A stretch of 37,641 nt of DNA from the IMG/VR virus record IMGVR_UViG_3300025646_000137, positions 1 through 37,641 of that record. One strand, 5' to 3'. This document shows, piece after piece, positions 1 to 6,427 of this stretch (position 1 is the stretch's first letter; the number at the start of each line of letters is the position of its first letter). Under the pieces are notes generated by a model. The model was not told the origin of the DNA. It worked only from the letters and a program-made list of their open reading frames with translations, and ran no database searches. Both the position numbers and the translations under genes were made by a program. The DNA is from a virus.

Positions 1-744
1 TACACGATCATCTACACTGAAGTTGCTGGTAACATTCAGGTGTAAGTCTGACTTTGGATTTTCCAGTACATAATCAAACACTCTATAGGTGTTGGGATCT
101 ATTGTAGGCTCGCCACCTGTCATACGAAAATGCTTAAGGTCCTTGTATAGGTCTGGCCACCAACGCCAGAAGGCTTCTCTGTATGGATTGCTTTCCCTAT
201 TAGGTATAGGCTTACGCTCACCTGTAAAGTGTGCAGGATCATTATGTGGGGTGCGTGTGGGATAAGCGCCGTGTTCTTTTGCTTCTTGTTCCCAAGTACT
301 GCTAAACTGTGGACTACAATAACTGCACTTCAAATTACATGCATGATTAAAGTTTACTTCAACATAACTAGGGTTGACATCTGCTTGTGGATTGGCTACT
401 ATGTCTTCAAATGCTTCCATAGCCCAAGGCTCGCCACTGCGATAGTGACGGTCACTTAAACTACCGTTTTGTTCTATATTCCAGCAATAGTTACATTCAG
501 TACACTTTACACCTTCCATCATTTCAGCACGACGTTGTTTTTTATGTGCTGTATTGTGTAGGGCACTGGGATTATCTACTAAGGGCTCAGTGGGTATGCG
601 GTGTAGTGGAGGATGATAGCAACTGTTTGTATGACCAGTGGTTAGGTGTAGGCTTACCTGCTTCCATTTAGCCAAGCAGAAACTACCGCTAACACCTGCT
701 AGTCGTGCTTTTGCTAGTTCTGCATCTGCCAGATAATCACTCAT
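1..744 (-). CDS. Radical SAM protein, twitch/SPASM-like (3' end outside window)
   Basis: Radical SAM enzymes cleave S-adenosylmethionine at a [4Fe-4S] cluster to start radical chemistry. I translated the complement from the ATG at 744, and 248 codons run open to the window edge, so the C-terminus is missing. The cluster motif CNLKCSYC (C136, C140, C143) is followed by MTGGEP (residues 208-213), the usual SAM-binding motif. A second group, CTECNYC (C81, C84, C87), lies before the core; such auxiliary-cluster cysteines normally lie after it. The start overlaps the upstream sulfotransferase-like gene by 8 bases. Similar twitch-type radical SAM proteins are known in marine T4-like phages. The substrate is unknown; a role in modifying a sugar or peptide is inferred from neighbouring glycosyltransferase genes. 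The family call is strong and the specific function is open. Confidence 0.85.
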   Translation of the reverse strand, partial: MSDYLADAELAKARLAGVSGSFCLAKWKQVSLHLTTGHTNSCYHPPLHRIPTEPLVDNPSALHNTAHKKQRRAEMMEGVKCTECNYCWNIEQNGSLSDRHYRSGEPWAMEAFEDIVANPQADVNPSYVEVNFNHACNLKCSYCSPQFSSTWEQEAKEHGAYPTRTPHNDPAHFTGERKPIPNRESNPYREAFWRWWPDLYKDLKHFRMTGGEPTIDPNTYRVFDYVLENPKSDLHLNVTSNFSVDDRV

Positions 745-1264
745 TATAATTAAATAATCCTAATTCGTACTCTACATCGTCCCAATTTGTTACAAATGTT
801 CTCATATCTATATTGTAAATATTTTTCTTAAGACTAGTAACTTCGTAAGTTTCCAAAAGATCTTCATAGTAAACTATTTTGTCCGAGACAAATGAGTAAT
901 CTAATATTTGTTCTGCTATAAATTGATCAAGTTGTCCTTGACTAATTGTAATCGACGGCATTGTCTGATCATAGACTGCTCCGTTATGTTTTCCTGTTAA
1001 ATCAAAAAGTATCCAACTTCTAAATTGTTCTACTTTATTACGTCTGCGTAGTATATGAATAGATTTATTTTCTAATATATGTTTTTGTGACGTAAGTAAC
1101 CTATACTTTAATCTTGGTTGGACAATACTTGCTATACCATTAAAATCTGATATCTCTAATAGTTCTCCAGTATATTTTAACGTAGTATTTTGTCCTTCAC
1201 ATATTTTGCCATAAAAATGCGATCCTGATCTGGCGCTAGTGATAATCAATAAATCTTTTACCAA
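737..1264 (-). CDS. Sulfotransferase-like protein (Stf0-like PAPS-binding motifs)
   Basis: A 175-residue protein. The N-terminal TSARSGSH (residues 9-16) after a hydrophobic strand resembles the 5'-phosphosulfate-binding loop of PAPS-dependent sulfotransferases. LRRRNKVEQFRSW (72-84), with Arg73-75 and Ser83, resembles the 3'-phosphate-binding segment of Stf0-type enzymes. Such enzymes move sulfate from PAPS to a sugar or other hydroxyl. It is shorter than typical sulfotransferases, so it may be a minimal or reduced version. No ATG lies before the P-loop. The best start is a TTG at 1264 that overlaps the upstream stop (TTGGTAA), with an AAAGG-type Shine-Dalgarno just upstream. Its end overlaps the radical SAM gene by 8 bases. 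A generic P-loop fold without sulfotransferase activity is the main alternative. Confidence 0.65.
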   Translation of the reverse strand: MVKDLLIITSARSGSHFYGKICEGQNTTLKYTGELLEISDFNGIASIVQPRLKYRLLTSQKHILENKSIHILRRRNKVEQFRSWILFDLTGKHNGAVYDQTMPSITISQGQLDQFIAEQILDYSFVSDKIVYYEDLLETYEVTSLKKNIYNIDMRTFVTNWDDVEYELGLFNYNE

Positions 1265-2175
1265 CCCTCTACCTTTCTAATAACTTCTATTTCAGTAGTC
1301 ATTGGGGTATAAGCATGATAGGTTTGACTATAGTAATGCTTAAAAAATTTACTTTGTTGTGGATTATAATCTACAATAGGAAGTTCTAGTATGCGTCTGA
1401 GTTTTGCACCATACTCAGTAAAATTACTATCCAACCATTCTTGTTCACGTTCCCACAAACTGTCTAGTGCGGCAAAGTCTCTTACTTCATGCCAGTCCCA
1501 GTCTGTAAGCATAAGCATATAAGTGCCTTGCCTAGCACCATACATTGCTTCGAATCCGTATTCTGCATCAGCACCAACACTCTGCCAGATACAAAGTTTG
1601 TCAAAGTTCTTAGCATGTACTTGCTGCTTGAATTCCTCTAGTGTAGGTTTGCGTCCTTTGTTAAGACACATCTTGACGCCTTCTCTAAAGCCTGCCCGCC
1701 ATGCATGTTTAGCATCACCATTGGGGTAAGTTGTGCTGTACACATTATTCATTGCTAGGTATTTTTGATCAAAACAAAACTCGACCACAGTTTCGTCAGT
1801 GCCATCAGTTGCTTCATGCGTTTTCATGTCGTTAATGAATTCACGTGTCCAGCAACTTAAACCACCATTGCCATACATGAGTCCATTTACAGCATTACGT
1901 GCTTTCCAACGAAACACACAATCAGTATACTCAGGTTTGATATCTAATTGAATATCAAAGAAGGATTCGTCAGGTATATTGTCACCGTCTATAAGAACAA
2001 AGCGTTCTGTATCACTGGCTGCGGCTGCTGCCTTATGCGCTGCATCGCTGCCAGCAACGCCATCTACTCGTTTTGCCCAGGGTACAATATTTTGTATCTG
2101 AACCCAAAACTCTTCCTTTTGTGGCTCATCGTAACTTAAATAAATTGTGTCTAAATCCGCAACATCAACCAGCAT
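1258..2175 (-). CDS. GT-A-like glycosyltransferase
   Basis: A 305-residue protein from the ATG at 2175. I prefer this start to a longer frame reaching 2229 because it gives an 11-base overlap with the upstream stop and has AAGGAA just before it. The N-terminal half looks like a GT-A nucleotide-sugar-binding fold: a strand and helix, then an Ala-rich segment with AGSDAAHKAA (41-50), then FVLIDGDN (59-66), whose DGD fits the metal-binding DxD motif. The following FRWKARNAVNGLMYGNGG would lie in the acceptor region. No signal peptide or membrane segment is seen, so it is probably cytoplasmic. It is not obviously a paralogue of the two other transferases in this operon. Donor and acceptor are unknown. 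Confidence 0.65.
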   Translation of the reverse strand: MLVDVADLDTIYLSYDEPQKEEFWVQIQNIVPWAKRVDGVAGSDAAHKAAAAASDTERFVLIDGDNIPDESFFDIQLDIKPEYTDCVFRWKARNAVNGLMYGNGGLSCWTREFINDMKTHEATDGTDETVVEFCFDQKYLAMNNVYSTTYPNGDAKHAWRAGFREGVKMCLNKGRKPTLEEFKQQVHAKNFDKLCIWQSVGADAEYGFEAMYGARQGTYMLMLTDWDWHEVRDFAALDSLWEREQEWLDSNFTEYGAKLRRILELPIVDYNPQQSKFFKHYYSQTYHAYTPMTTEIEVIRKVEGW

Positions 2176-2974
2176 TTTCCATTTCCTTGAGTAGTTTGCG
2201 GCGCTCTGCCTTAAGTTCTGCTTTGTCAAAATCGGATAAATGTAAATCGTTGTTTAAATTAACAACTTCACAGTTATAACTAAAACTCCAGCGTTCTCCC
2301 TTGCTACGGAAAGGACCAACACTGTGATTAAGCCAGGCTGGAAAACAATACAAGTCACCAACCCGGGGTTTAACCTTAAATTGTGCTAAACTCATGCTTG
2401 CGCTTCTGCCATCCCAAAAATTTATAAGCCCAGCACTGGGATCATGATCCTCTAATAACCATTCACGTTCAATATCGTCTGGCAATTTAAAGTATCCAAC
2501 CCCGCTAACAGTGCCAGAATGTGTGTGGGGAGGATTAAAGTCGCCCGCTACACTTATATTTCCCCAAACATGCTGAATATTAACAGTGATATTCATGTTT
2601 TGCAATTGTCTGTCTACGAGTTCTATATGCTTGGGAGTTAAGATGCCTTTCTTAAAACGCCACTCAACTAGTACACTACTAGCATAAAGTTGACTTGCAA
2701 TATCTGCTAAACAGTTTGTTAACAATGATGTTTTGTCTCCCAGCGTAGTTTCAGTTATCTTAAATTCTCGACGCATGTTACCGGCAAGCGCATAACTATT
2801 GTCCTCGTCATCGCTTATGTCTATAGAATTGCTGTATTTCTGGAATACTTTCTGCATTTCAGTTATCAATTCATCGTCCATTGCGGTTCTAACAATGTTA
2901 CAACTGAATGGTCTAATTACTTCATATTTTTCATCTGCAATTACACCAAGTCTATCTTGAACTTCATTCAACAT
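2165..2974 (-). CDS. 2OG-Fe(II) oxygenase-like protein
   Basis: A 269-residue protein whose C-terminal half resembles the putative 2OG-Fe(II) oxygenase families common in marine phages. The pattern is NPPHTHSGTVSGVGYF (148-162, with H150 and H152), NFWDGR (185-190), GDLYCFPAWLNHSV (206-219, with H217) and ERWSFSYN (227-234, with R228 as the likely 2-oxoglutarate carboxylate ligand). Members hydroxylate or otherwise oxidise a substrate using Fe(II), O2 and 2-oxoglutarate. The first metal motif reads HTH instead of the canonical HxD, so the exact metal ligands are unclear. The start has AAGGA eight bases upstream and overlaps the previous gene by 11 bases. The operon context suggests it acts on the same product as the transferases. 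The family call is good and the substrate is unknown. Confidence 0.8.
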   Translation of the reverse strand: MLNEVQDRLGVIADEKYEVIRPFSCNIVRTAMDDELITEMQKVFQKYSNSIDISDDEDNSYALAGNMRREFKITETTLGDKTSLLTNCLADIASQLYASSVLVEWRFKKGILTPKHIELVDRQLQNMNITVNIQHVWGNISVAGDFNPPHTHSGTVSGVGYFKLPDDIEREWLLEDHDPSAGLINFWDGRSASMSLAQFKVKPRVGDLYCFPAWLNHSVGPFRSKGERWSFSYNCEVVNLNNDLHLSDFDKAELKAERRKLLKEMENAG

Positions 2975-3308
2975 CGTTGATTTCCTTTATGCAAAAAAAA
3001 GGATTATTTTCCAGTGTTCGTGCTGGTGTCTTTTTCCAGTATATGTTTTGTGCTGTTTCAATCTTAACGAGTTTTCCATCAATAATTCTATGATCGACAC
3101 TGCTGGCATTAAAGTTTTTATCAATAATTACGTAAGGCTCAGTCCATGTGGTATCCACAGTAACAGTGTCTGCTCTACTGGTATCAAATTTACCTGTATC
3201 TTTATTATACGGCAATCTGCGCTCTACAGCAATTTTTGTTTTTTTAAATGCTGCCAATGCTTGAGCAAGTTCACCAAATTCGTTGTTATAGTCCCAGTCT
3301 TCGCTCAT
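2964..3308 (-). CDS. Unassigned small operon protein
   Basis: A 114-residue protein that I do not recognise. The ATG at 3308 is preferred over an in-frame TTG nine bases upstream because GAAAG lies close before it. It overlaps the upstream glycosyltransferase by 23 bases and the downstream oxygenase by 11, so it appears translationally coupled. The sequence is soluble and charged: an N-terminal helix-like part (DWDYNNEFGELAQALAAFKKTK), then a probable beta-rich part with two VTVDTTW/YVIIDKN strands and a Tyr-Trp-Lys-Lys segment. No signal peptide, membrane segment or catalytic motif is visible. It could be a partner or substrate of the neighbouring enzymes; nothing in the sequence decides this. 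Confidence 0.7.
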   Translation of the reverse strand: MSEDWDYNNEFGELAQALAAFKKTKIAVERRLPYNKDTGKFDTSRADTVTVDTTWTEPYVIIDKNFNASSVDHRIIDGKLVKIETAQNIYWKKTPARTLENNPFFCIKEINDVE

Positions 3309-4140
3309 ATCTTTCAATTAAATCCTCTGTACAAAAATCTTTTTGGTAATAGTGAAATGGATAATGTTGGGCGAATCCACCTAATATTAGATCCATGTCC
3401 TTGGTAAGTGTCCAAGGCACAGCATCTCTCCAATCCATGTTAGGATGCCAGCCATTAACCGCCCCCTTCATGTGCGTAAAGGTTGGATAACCTATTTTGG
3501 TGGTAAATCCAATATTACTGTTACCGAACTTGCTGATGGTGCTGGCAATACTAAAGATAACATCAGTATCAGGTACACTGTAAACATTACCAGCAAGAAC
3601 ACTAGTTCCAAGGTTATTATAGTTTTTAACAATCCTCTTTGACAGTTTAAAAAACTCCGCACTAGGCCTGGATAAACGAAAATACATAAAACCATTATAA
3701 ATATCATCCAAGCGATTAACATCAAAAAACTTCCTATATGCTCTGGTGTTACTGGGTCTGCCCTGATAATCTCTTACTATGCCAGTTAACACAACATCTT
3801 GATTTCTACATCCGTGCCACCAGTGATCAAGATTGCGAGGGATCAGCACGTCGCTTTCAACCTTGAAAGTTTCTTTGAATGGTGTAAGATCTAGTGCTTG
3901 ACATTCTAGAGCATAGGGATTGCTAGACTTTGGCACCACCTTAATATAATCAAATACACCACGCTGCTTGTCTGTCAAAGTTTCCGCTGAAGCATCATCA
4001 ACTACTACAGCAAACTTATTTATAGAGCAGGTTAACTTTATGCTAAGGGCAAGCAAGTATGCTTGATTAACATAGTTAACAGTGTCTGAGTTCTGCGCGA
4101 AAGTAAGCCAACCCTGTGGTTCTACTTTTTCTTGATACAT
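3286..4140 (-). CDS. GT-A-like glycosyltransferase with variant DxD (ESD)
   Basis: A 284-residue protein with an AAGGA Shine-Dalgarno five bases before its ATG. The architecture is that of small GT8-like GT-A enzymes: an N-terminal segment with ALSIKLTCSINKFAVVVDD (31-49), then LDLTPFKETFKVESDVLIPRNLDHWW (83-108), where the metal motif position reads ESD (95-97). The 4273-5055 protein has the matching stretch FDLSPYDETLLIDVDYL, so the two look like paralogues from an old tandem duplication separated by a mini-gene. Later segments RPSNTRAYRKFFD and YNGFMYFRLSRP suit an acceptor or nucleotide region. It overlaps the flanking genes by 19 and 23 bases. The donor sugar is unknown. Confidence 0.65.
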   Translation of the reverse strand: MYQEKVEPQGWLTFAQNSDTVNYVNQAYLLALSIKLTCSINKFAVVVDDASAETLTDKQRGVFDYIKVVPKSSNPYALECQALDLTPFKETFKVESDVLIPRNLDHWWHGCRNQDVVLTGIVRDYQGRPSNTRAYRKFFDVNRLDDIYNGFMYFRLSRPSAEFFKLSKRIVKNYNNLGTSVLAGNVYSVPDTDVIFSIASTISKFGNSNIGFTTKIGYPTFTHMKGAVNGWHPNMDWRDAVPWTLTKDMDLILGGFAQHYPFHYYQKDFCTEDLIERYERRLGL

Positions 4141-4292
4141 AAACTTCCTTCGAGCATTTCTACTATTAGGTCATCACCTTCTTTCCAGCCTGTTATTTCT
4201 AACAACTCCGGAGGTAAATTCATTATAACATTATCGGGATCATCCGGGATATCTTCAAAAATATCGTTGGCTTTAAATGTTAGCGTAGTCAT
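4122..4292 (-). CDS. AbrB/MazE/SpoVT-like mini-protein
   Basis: A 56-residue protein. The ATG at 4292 is chosen over one twelve bases upstream because GGAG sits six bases before it. Residues about 22-55 (VIMNLPPELLEITGWKEGDDLIVEMLEGSLCIKKK) follow the swapped-hairpin AbrB pattern: a short strand, LP..L, a G.KEGD turn, an acidic strand and a terminal basic strand. The family includes transition-state regulators and antitoxins, which bind DNA as dimers. The gene is squeezed between two glycosyltransferase genes and overlaps both (20 and 19 bases), and no toxin gene is next to it. The N-terminal 20 residues are acidic, which is odd for DNA binding. It could regulate the cassette or be a protein-binding adaptor. 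Confidence 0.7.
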   Translation of the reverse strand: MTTLTFKANDIFEDIPDDPDNVIMNLPPELLEITGWKEGDDLIVEMLEGSLCIKKK

Positions 4293-5055
4293 ATAATGCT
4301 CCATATATTTCTGGATCTTGTAAACAGGCTTTGTTCATACAGTGTAGGTTTACAGATTTGAGTTTTACTGCGTTATATTTGTCACCATGTCTATAACGTA
4401 TCAGTAACTTGTCGCCCTCTACTTTATATATGCTATCCTCAGTGCTCAAACTTGCTAGTGGATGATTAAAGTACGTACCGCCGGCATAGCCATTCATAAG
4501 TTGATGCGCGACAGTTAAACTAAAATCATTGCGATATTTTCCCGCCTTAAAACCATATAGTTTAGCATAGTAACGCCAGTTTGACTGTATGTTTTTCATG
4601 GTTTCAAATATACGATGCGCCAATTCACATTTACGAAAATAAACCACTGTAGCCCAGAGCATGGGCAATCCAGATCTGGTCATTGTCGCATCATTTTTAA
4701 AACTATTGGTTTGTGTTACATCCCACACATTATTATAACAGAGGAATTCGTGATTTCCGGAAAAGTATTGTTTTAAATTATTGTTAAAGGTGAGATAATC
4801 TACATCTATCAACAGTGTTTCATCATAGGGAGATAGATCAAAAGCAAGTGTTCTATCACTGTTATACCAAGGCACCGTAACTATCTCGTTGTTGTGCCAA
4901 CGAAATGCTCTTGTATTGCCTGGTCGTGCTTCACCTACGTGTATATGTGTTTCAATGTCTAAATGTTTTTCTACTAGTTTTGCTGCTAGTTTAGCAAACC
5001 CTATGTAGTCTATTGTTTCATGTGGTGTGGCAAGTAATAGCGCACCCTGGCTCAT
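4273..5055 (-). CDS. GT-A-like glycosyltransferase (DVD motif)
   Basis: A 260-residue protein whose ATG overlaps the upstream stop in an ATGA junction, with GGA about six bases before it. The N-terminus (GALLLATPHETIDYIGFAKLAAKLVEKHL) is a strand-helix start like that of nucleotide-sugar transferases. ETLLIDVDYLTFNNNL (79-94) carries the metal-binding DVD at 84-86. HNNEIVTVPWYNSDR and MLWATVVYFRKCE may line the substrate cleft. The segment FDLSPYDETLLIDVDYL aligns with the 3286-4140 protein, which suggests paralogy. No export signal is seen. It probably acts on a cytoplasmic glycan or protein acceptor; specificity cannot be read. Confidence 0.65.
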   Translation of the reverse strand: MSQGALLLATPHETIDYIGFAKLAAKLVEKHLDIETHIHVGEARPGNTRAFRWHNNEIVTVPWYNSDRTLAFDLSPYDETLLIDVDYLTFNNNLKQYFSGNHEFLCYNNVWDVTQTNSFKNDATMTRSGLPMLWATVVYFRKCELAHRIFETMKNIQSNWRYYAKLYGFKAGKYRNDFSLTVAHQLMNGYAGGTYFNHPLASLSTEDSIYKVEGDKLLIRYRHGDKYNAVKLKSVNLHCMNKACLQDPEIYGALYDYANI

Positions 5056-5378
5056 AGTTGTTCCACACGCCTAACCTGCTTTAATTCAGCATGCTGATTG
5101 TGCCAGTCATTCATTACTTCGTACCAGCGTTCTCTACAGTGTACTAACATGTCACAGGCATCCACAATTTTTACTGGATTATCGTAATCGTCTACTAGGT
5201 ATAGCAAGTCATCCTGTGGCCATGTTGCTAGTAGTGCCATTAGTTCTACTGTAACTCTAAACTGACCACCATTGTATGTGATAGTTAGGCGTTGTTCCTG
5301 CTGTTCTTTAAGTGTGAGTCGCTGGCGATTATGATCCAATCGTTGGCGGGCAAATTCTTCAAATGTTTCCTGGGTCAT
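5052..5378 (-). CDS. Unassigned first gene of the cassette, possibly leaderless
   Basis: A 108-residue protein from the ATG at 5378; another in-frame ATG lies at 5384. The predicted +1 of the strong promoter at 5385-5413 falls on the A of the 5378 ATG, so the 5384 codon would lie outside the mRNA, and translation would start on a leaderless message. The N-terminus is a charged helix (FEEFARQRLDHNRQRLTLKEQQEQR, likely coiled coil), followed by strands LTITYNGG and FRVTVELM, then a Trp-rich C-terminal helix. It is soluble with no signal peptide. It ends in a 4-base ATGA overlap with the first glycosyltransferase. I do not recognise the family. A tail-fibre-linked or adaptor role is possible from position only. 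Confidence 0.7.
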   Translation of the reverse strand: MTQETFEEFARQRLDHNRQRLTLKEQQEQRLTITYNGGQFRVTVELMALLATWPQDDLLYLVDDYDNPVKIVDACDMLVHCRERWYEVMNDWHNQHAELKQVRRVEQL

Positions 5379-5384
5379 ACACAT

Positions 5385-5413
5385 AGTATAACAGGGGCTT
5401 TCGCCCCTGTCAA
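5385..5413 (-). promoter_or_regulatory. Near-consensus sigma-70 promoter of the modification cassette
   Basis: Read on the - strand, a perfect -35 TTGACA (5408-5413) is followed by a 17-base spacer and a -10 TATACT (5385-5390) with an extended -10 TG at the end of the spacer. The predicted +1 is 5378, the first base of an ATG. This is a host RNA-polymerase-type signal and does not resemble the late motif found before the virion genes, so the cassette can be expressed without gp55. The spacer holds a perfect inverted repeat, so a repressor or a DNA-bending protein could control it. Confidence 0.85.
5391..5410. repeat. Perfect inverted repeat in the promoter spacer
   Basis: An 8-bp perfect stem, ACAGGGGC and GCCCCTGT on the - strand, flanks a GAAA loop. 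It fills the spacer and touches the -35 element, so it could be an operator. In leftward read-through RNA from the fibre genes it would fold as a GNRA-capped hairpin directly before the first AUG. It is not a convincing terminator: no U-run follows on the - strand, and on the + strand the T-run comes four bases after the stem. Confidence 0.8.
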
Positions 5414-5455
5414 CTTTTTACCATAAATTTTTAGTATACTTGACCCTATTTAATA

Positions 5456-6412
5456 TTAAGACTCTGTATTTGTTACACTTGCCCAAACTGGGGTGCCCCA
5501 GGTTGCTGTAATATAAGTTGTTGCTGGCGGTGTTGCTGCAAATACATCACTTTTGGTTCCGTCAACTTGGTCTAATACGTTATAAATGTTCTTGTTATAA
5601 CTGGTGTTGTCAGCCTCGTCGTCCTGCCATGTACATTTTAATGTAATAACTTCACCATTATTGCCTCTACCATCAGCGTGAGCTGCGCTAACCTTACCTT
5701 CTAACTGCCAATAGTTAGCAGTATATGGAGCGGTATCAGCAAGTTGTTTGTAAAGAACTGTATAACCTGTTCCTAGATCATAATAACCAGTTGTACTAGC
5801 ATTAGTGGTAGGAGTACCACTACCACCGTTCTTTTCTAGGGTTGTAGCACGTAGTCTAACACTTCCAATGAGTGTGTCAATTAAGTCTACCCATTCATTG
5901 TATTTGGCATCTGCTGTACCGCCTGTAATGCCAGGGTTAACATCAATGTAACCACCAGCATTGAAGAAGTAACGAGCTTCGTCACCACCATCAAAGGTGA
6001 GGCTTGCTTCATGTACGATAGTTGTTGTGAATGTACCACTGCTTGATAGCGTGGTATCTGTGCTAGCACCAACACTGGCATTAACACTGCCACCAGCTAC
6101 GCTGGTATCAAGTGTACCAATGTCTGTTGCGAGAGCAGTAATAGCTGAAATAATATCACCAGTTGTTGGGTTAGTAACACTATCAACTGTAATATTTCCA
6201 TCATCTGCTGTATGATCGCTGATGCTTTTAATTCTTGTTAGTAGGGTAGCCCACTGTGTAGCTGTAATTGTATTGCCATCTGCTACTGCGCTGAGTGTGG
6301 TTGTTTGACCCCAACCTCTGATTCCAGTGCTCTGACCCCATAGTGCGTTAACACTGGTTACAAATCCATTGTAGTGAGTGTCTAGGATTGTATCACCTGT
6401 TTGGTATGCCAT
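5456..6412 (-). CDS. Virion structural or fibre-associated protein
   Basis: A 318-residue protein. The N-terminus (MAYQTGDTILDTHYNGFVTSVNALWG) followed by a GWGQTTTLSAVADGNTITATQWATLL block is of a type seen near tail-fibre genes in marine phages, probably structural. The middle is Thr/Ser/Gly/Ala-rich, typical of beta-structured fibre shafts, and a more complex C-terminal part (YFFNAGGYIDVNPG, WQDDEADNTSYNKNIY) could be a globular tip. AAGGA lies nine bases before the ATG. It follows the 479-residue fibre gene by 15 bases, so it is probably co-transcribed with it. It is the last gene of the late block before the sigma-70 promoter. The exact role is unknown. Confidence 0.65.
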   Translation of the reverse strand: MAYQTGDTILDTHYNGFVTSVNALWGQSTGIRGWGQTTTLSAVADGNTITATQWATLLTRIKSISDHTADDGNITVDSVTNPTTGDIISAITALATDIGTLDTSVAGGSVNASVGASTDTTLSSSGTFTTTIVHEASLTFDGGDEARYFFNAGGYIDVNPGITGGTADAKYNEWVDLIDTLIGSVRLRATTLEKNGGSGTPTTNASTTGYYDLGTGYTVLYKQLADTAPYTANYWQLEGKVSAAHADGRGNNGEVITLKCTWQDDEADNTSYNKNIYNVLDQVDGTKSDVFAATPPATTYITATWGTPVWASVTNTES

Positions 6413-6427
6413 ATTTAAAAATCCTTA

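Noticed and set aside
2176-2229. N-terminal extension of the glycosyltransferase to 2229
   Set aside because: The added residues lie inside the oxygenase reading region without a ribosome-binding site, while the ATG at 2175 has AAGGAA and gives an overlap like the rest of the operon.
4122-4292. Complete toxin-antitoxin pair
   Set aside because: Only an antitoxin-like fold is present; both neighbours are glycosyltransferases, not toxins.
1-5384. RiPP biosynthetic cluster, because of the radical SAM gene
   Set aside because: No short precursor with a leader and Cys/Ser/Thr-rich core, no RiPP recognition element and no transporter or peptidase was seen; glycan modification fits the three transferases better.
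5391-5420. Intrinsic terminator reading of the 8-bp hairpin
   Set aside because: Leftward, no U-run follows the stem. Rightward, the T-run starts four bases after the stem and no + strand gene ends nearby. A promoter spacer palindrome fits better.
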